Shown piece by piece: positions 57,901 to 64,000 of a stretch of 64,000 bases of DNA (position 1 is the first letter of the stretch; every line of letters starts with the position of its first letter). The translations under genes and the position numbers were made by a program. Source of the stretch: Norana najaformis (lineage: Eukaryota; Annelida; Clitellata; Crassiclitellata; Hormogastridae); assembly GCA_964023275.1 (NCBI GenBank), contig OZ029916.1:27565587-27629586 (forward strand), given 5' to 3'. Below the pieces are notes generated by a model. The model was not told where the DNA came from and ran no database searches. It worked only from the letters and a program-made list of their open reading frames with translations.

Positions 57901-59763
57901 GAATGGTGAAGTAACAGGAGTTACCGTAATGTAATTTCAAATCTTTTTTCAGATCTAAAACATTTTCTGCTTATCATAAGTTGTACAATAGAAATATTTT
58001 GTTACAACTACAATTTCATTAGATAGCCATATTTCAGAACGTTTGAGAGGATCCCAAAGATGAAACGTAAGTATCCAGATAATCACAAATTATTATTATT
58101 ATTATTTAGCAAGTGGTGCCAGTGTTTAAAAGCAAGACCCTCAACCAATGGCACACAAAAATCAAGCTGCAGTAAAGACAAGAACCAAAGAAAGAATGCA
58201 TACCCTAAAAAATAAAACTTCATGGAATTTTACTACCTGGGTTTGTTAATTTTTTGTAGTGAGCTCATATCATTGCTTAGTGCTTTGTTTGAAACAAATT
58301 GCTTTAAAGCAAAACACTGGAAATTGATTCACTTGACTGCTATAAATTTGGTTTTAATTACTAAGCATCAGTGTGTTATTTTAGGCACAAAAAAGACTGT
58401 TGAAGGCACCATTTGTGCAACTTTGAGCCAGTTTGCTGTCGTAATTCTCCTACACGTAACCGGTAAACACTTGTAATTGATGTCGTTCATCAACTCCTTC
58501 CATTATGCTGACTTTCAAGTTTTTACCCCATTTCAGAGATTCCCAACATTGAAACATGAAATTTTTATTTCCGAAATATGACCAAATCTGAGAAAACCCC
58601 CATGAAGTCAAAAAAGTTAATTTGTGAGAAAGCGCTCAGAAGGCAAGGAGGCATAAAACAGGTCAAATGAGATCTTTGCATACATATTCCTTGTTGTATT
58701 GGCTATAAAACTCTCAATTCCTGGATTTTGATTGCACAACTATGTAAGACAGAAATATTTGTAAGTAATGCTATCTAGTTGTTAATGATCAATTATTAGT
58801 AGTTATTATCAGTGTTTTTTAGCTTTGATCATATTTTAAATTAAGATTTGCAGTTGTTGAGCATTATGTATGACCCCTGCAAGACATCTACTCAGAAGCA
58901 CTGCCACCCTAGTGAGAGACGGTTTTCCTGTGTTCATTGTGGAGCGTCATTGTTGATTAAGGTTTTCATTCACTGAGCATATAATTATAGAAACATTTAT
59001 ATTGTATGACCCTTTCAAGACATGTATTCAAAAGCACTGCAACCCTGGCAAAAGAAGGCAGTTTTTCAGTGTTCATTTAGCCTCCCTGTTCAGTGGGAAA
59101 CAGGTCTCCAGGGAGGCCATTCCACATAAACACTGAAGAGGTACATTTTCATCGTGCACATGAAGGTATTTTACAATTTCCTGGTGCATGGACGAAGAAC
59201 AAATCTTCTAAAAGGTCATGATTGGAGTGGGATTACACGTCATCTTACACAGAGCAATGATATTGACTTTAAGCAGTGATGCTCCAGGCCGACTGTTGTT
59301 AAATGCTTAACTGTTTAGTGCTTGTTAATAACTTCTTGATACAGATGTGACAGTGTGTGGATTAATATTCTCGGGCGAGCATAGAAACTTTGCTGTTGTC
59401 TGCCCATCTTTCTGAAATAAGCTGCCTTGCAACCTGATCTTCTTGGCCTTGTTTTGCCTCTTTTCTGTAAGTGCTTGAAAACCATTCTATTCAATTATGT
59501 TTTTGTGCCATCAGGTTGGGAGTGCCTCTGACCAGTTTCTCTTGAAGTGGAACTAGATAAATTCGTGATTACAATTAGTTTCTATGATGTAATCTTTAAC
59601 TCTGCTTTTACTCTGTTTTTTATTTTACTCTGTTTTAGGTGCGCTGGCTGTACCTTGGACGAAGTGTGTTATAGCGATCATATTCACTTCTTTGTTGGAA
59701 GCTTTTACTACTCAGATAGACAACCTACTTTTGCCGCTGTTCATGTATATACTACTAGTCTGA
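50559..59763 (+). CDS. DOLK: Dolichol kinase
   Basis: ER multi-pass membrane enzyme that uses CTP to phosphorylate dolichol, supplying the lipid carrier for N-glycosylation and related pathways. Coding exons: 50559-50676, 50796-50864 (3' end uncertain), 52934-53037, 53322-53504, 54022-54191, 55115-55174, 55985-56173, 56531-56782, 57587-57839, 58385-58462, 59639-59763 (TGA 59761-59763). From exon 52934 on, all phases fit, and the product aligns along human DOLK: STIRKHFHL, DERDEGPVILTHIYLL, GIGDAVASIVG, the CTP-site GTKKTVEGT and LLEAFTTQIDNLLLPL. About 535-545 residues (human 538). The start ATG has an in-frame TGA two codons upstream (50550). The exon-2/3 join is off phase if GTATGA at 50865 is used. 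Either a weak donor at about 50899 is used or a small exon is missed. Introns contain many LINE fragments. Confidence 0.93.
50880..51340 (+). mobile_element. LINE 3' end in a DOLK intron
   Basis: GSGPKFWNFLSVSVHSAQSLVSF and LKTYLFQTAYPP in one plus frame match the terminal ORF2 stretch (G.R.WN.LP..VR.A.SL..FK..LKT.LF..A). A 3' UTR-like stretch follows, with GATGGTGCACTACAAGGCACT. It differs from family A. Confidence 0.7.
51836..51911. repeat. (TG)n-(TA)n compound microsatellite
   Basis: About 20 TG units followed directly by about 16 TA units, in the DOLK intron between 50864 and 52934. Confidence 0.97.
52018..52473 (-). mobile_element. LINE ORF2 tail in a DOLK intron (family D, second copy)
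   Basis: The minus strand carries MQDTMHWLLVKDRIAFKI in one frame and TCPAFAHIEPFPPWNNLPL further on in another, equivalent to LHWLPVK.RI.FK and F..AP..WN.LP of CR1-like ORF2. It shares ALAS..GQ and flanking DNA with 40430-40920. It is frameshifted. Confidence 0.7.
54680..54787. repeat. Long imperfect hairpin, about 45-bp arms
   Basis: 54680-54725 pairs with 54743-54787, with only a handful of mismatches and one indel. The arms share CTTCAGAG and ATGTGTTGGAT. The loop is about 17 nt. It lies in the DOLK intron 54192-55114. Confidence 0.9.
55340..55630 (-). mobile_element. LINE RT tail fragment in a DOLK intron
   Basis: QHLVNAHCKPILLYEKEAISLINSKLN matches the post-RT segment of many LINEs (....YC.P.LLYG.E......S.LN..E..W). 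It is followed by IHHSNVKSILHF. The low-coordinate side merges into unique intron sequence. Confidence 0.75.
55607..55710. repeat. Long hairpin, arms of 45-48 bp, 11-nt loop
   Basis: 55607-55651 and 55663-55710 are inverted copies: GTGGGCATTAACCAGATGC, GCAAAACA and TTTGTAGCA pair with few mismatches. The left arm is the start of the LINE fragment 55340-55630, so the right arm is a short inverted copy of LINE sequence. Confidence 0.92.
57030..57400 (+). repeat. tRNA-derived SINE in a DOLK intron
   Basis: The head GATAGTTTAGCAGTTAGCATG...GGGCTGTCAGTTGTAAGGTTGGAGCTCGAATTCCTGCC has tRNA-like A- and B-box spacing. It is followed by a 280-bp unrelated body (ACCAGTGGGAAGATCAGGTC, CCCATGGCTGCCTCTTGG). 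No poly-A or simple tail is obvious. It lies between exons 56782 and 57587. Confidence 0.55.
58860..59140. repeat. Diverged direct repeat pair plus inverted arm in a DOLK intron
   Basis: 58861-58950 and 59005-59080 are direct copies: TATGACCC, AAGACAT, CTCA(G/A)AAGCACTGC and GTGTTCATT recur in order. 59065-59088 then pairs imperfectly with 59109-59137 (TTCAGTGTT and GCCTCCCTG arms). Confidence 0.7.
59340..59520 (+). mobile_element. LINE 3' ORF2 remnant in the last DOLK intron
   Basis: HRNFAVVCPSF, then a stop, then NKLPCNL, and later a K.FYSIMF-like end. This resembles the F.VA.P.LWNKLP..L terminal motif, with stops. Weak but positionally coherent. Confidence 0.5.
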
Positions 59764-60026
59764 AAATAGCCAATATATATTGTCTTTTGATGAAGTTTTT
59801 TTAGCCTTTTATGTTTTTGAAAGTTTTTGGTCTTTCATGTCCTTGAATCGGCATATCTACAGATACTGCATTTTGATATAGTGTACTGCATTTTGATATA
59901 GTGTTGTACCATTATTTCTGTCAATGCATCCTGATTAACAACACAGGCGATAACTTGATCATAACTAAGTGAATGGCAAGGTAGTGTATACTTCAGATGA
60001 GTGCAAGTGATAACGATATAAGAGCA

Positions 60027-60032
60027 ATTAAA
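60027..60032 (+). promoter_or_regulatory. Candidate DOLK polyadenylation signal (ATTAAA)
   Basis: First ATTAAA hexamer after the DOLK stop, 264 bases downstream. No AATAAA is closer. Confidence 0.4.
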
Positions 60033-60036
60033 GTGA

Positions 60037-60132
60037 ATGTAAAATGTAGACATTTTTCTAGTGGCCATATGGCCTTGACCCTGCTCATTTTTCAATGAAT
60101 TTATCGGATCCTTCTGTATCAATAGGCATTAT
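60037..60132 (+). repeat. Dispersed repeat family C, copy 4 (truncated by a palindrome)
   Basis: AAAATGTAGACATTTTTCTAGTGGCC and CCTTGACCCTGCTCATTTTTCAATGAATTTATCGG match family C. Its expected continuation (TTTAAGGTCCCCGTGTACGGACC) is where the perfect hairpin 60133-60179 begins. Confidence 0.75.
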
Positions 60133-60179
60133 TTAAGTTCCCCCTGTGTGGACTGCGAGTCCACACAGGGGGAACTTAA
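60133..60179. repeat. Perfect 22-bp inverted repeat, 3-nt loop
   Basis: 60133-60154 (TTAAGTTCCCCCTGTGTGGACT) is the exact reverse complement of 60158-60179, with only GCG between. The left arm is family C sequence. The right arm replaces the normal family C continuation. Confidence 0.97.
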
Positions 60180-60189
60180 GAGTAAGACG

Positions 60190-61683
60190 TCACAACTGGT
60201 TGCAAACCGGCATCCTCGCGCACAGAGGCACCTTGACGTACGCGTTTACTGGCCTGGTTAGTTAAGTAGATTTGATTGTAATTATGTTATAATGCATGTA
60301 CTTCTTTATTCTTAAAATTTACTAGAAAATAGCTCTGAAGAATATTACACTGAAAATATTTTCAAAAACAGAATCAAACATACTCAGATGACTGACAATG
60401 GGTGTTTCTTGAAACTGCATGCAGACAGCACAAGAGCTTTTATACAGAATTCAGATTACCACACTTATGGAATGAGCATTGCAGCCATTCAACAAGACAA
60501 TTCCAATTCTGTTTTTAACAGCTAACAGCCTAGATATTTATGCATAGTTGCCTATGACTACATAATCAGTCCTAGAAACGGACGATCCTTCATTATGGGT
60601 TGCAGCTCAGGAATGAAATGGCAATTTCAGGTAGATATTCACACCCTGGACATTATGACAAAAGGCAGGCCCATTACTGCTTGATCACAAAGCATTTCAG
60701 ATCTAATAATTCGTCAGTTTTCACTGTTCTGTCTTGTTACCTGCCATGTTCATGGTGCTAGCAAATGTCCATATGCAAGCATGTATATGCCAATTATATA
60801 ACAACTTCTAGCACTTTCAAATACTAGTACTGTGTCTTAAATGGTGCAATATATTTCGTCATTTACATTATAAATTGCATAGCAGTTCAATGACAACAGG
60901 ACAAAATGCAGGCAATACATATAAACTATGAAACAAGACCATTAATCAACAAAATATTAAAATAATTATGTAAACATAACAAAGAAACGAGTTTAGTTAA
61001 AATAATTCACAAATCCAGTTGCTGGAGGTAACCATGCAATAATTACATATTTAGAAAAATACTTATACATTATTATTGGTAAATTGAGTATTTGACTCAG
61101 TTCTACATTTGGCTTGGTTTGTATTCAAGGATAAATTTTTAAATCTGCATTATTTCCAGGTAAAACGTACCTGATTCTCAATAATTACTTATACTGTAGT
61201 TAAAATATGGCAGCAGTTATTAAAACTGCTAAGTCACTATGCTTCTCTCACCAGTTGTATTGGGCGTATGGTCCTGGGGTTCAACAGCTGAAGCACAAAA
61301 CATGACAATGAAACAGGTTCCACTACTCGAGAAGGAATTGTTTGTTTCACCCAACACACTATGATGCAAAGCCTAGAAGCAGAGCAGGAAACATGAAACC
61401 CCTTACCAAAAAATGACTTTGTATTCTCAATAACAAAGTATATTCTTGGTCAACGTTTTGCATTCTCCCATCATGAGACCAATTGTGAAAGACGTACAGC
61501 ACACTCACATATTTAAATACAATTACTCAGAGAATGGAGAAGTATGATTTCTGGGAAGGAGTTAAGTGAGATTTTAAGCATACTGTTTCCATTTACATTA
61601 AACTTTACTTGAGACAGGGAAAGAATAAATATTTACTTATAGAGTTCAAGTGCACCATTGCGTGCTTTCACCGTTTGAGCCTG
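60190..61683. other. Convergent intergenic region / 3' UTRs of DOLK and the RING gene
   Basis: AT-rich, no ORF of note. A TTTATT at about 60303-60308 could be an AATAAA signal for the minus-strand RING gene, giving a 3' UTR of about 1.4 kb. This is speculative. Confidence 0.4.

Positions 61684-64000
<2,317 letters not shown>

Overview
The window is metazoan nuclear DNA. Its genes have spliced exons with GT/AG borders, phase-compatible introns, microsatellites and degraded retrotransposons. The protein set is animal: a neuronal LRR-Ig-FN3 receptor, NAD isocitrate dehydrogenase alpha, dolichol kinase and an RNF43/ZNRF3-like RING ligase. Very high microsatellite load, small genes with short introns and many truncated CR1-like LINEs suggest an invertebrate, perhaps marine. 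The phylum cannot be fixed from this sequence.

Layout. 1-19.8 kb is gene-poor and dominated by simple repeats ((TTA)n, (CTGT)n, (AAG)n, long purine/pyrimidine tracts), with LINE remnants, a tRNA-derived repeat and one weak candidate exon (1898-2404). 19.8-25.5 kb is an LRRN-like gene on the minus strand in two large coding exons, with LINE and other repeat copies in its single visible intron. 26-38 kb is again without a recognised gene and holds LINE pieces, microsatellites and a long intact LINE reverse-transcriptase tail at 35.9-36.3 kb.

38.2-64 kb is gene-dense and more AT-rich. IDH3A (11 coding exons, minus strand, 38214-48149) stands head-to-head with dolichol kinase (DOLK; about 11 coding exons, plus strand, 50559-59763). 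The roughly 2.4 kb between their start codons is filled with a tandem pair of a dispersed repeat, a LINE 3' end and a LINE RT scrap. DOLK is tail-to-tail with the RNF43/ZNRF3-like gene (minus strand, 61684-63604), whose 5' part lies beyond the right edge.

The genes are not functionally linked in any obvious way: they are a mitochondrial TCA enzyme, an ER glycosylation enzyme, a Wnt-receptor-type ubiquitin ligase and a neuronal adhesion receptor. I found no gene cluster or new molecular system. The most unusual structural signal is a series of near-perfect, short-loop fold-back hairpins, all between 43 and 60.2 kb, mostly in introns and repeats. Three repeat families also recur enough to be defined from this window alone.
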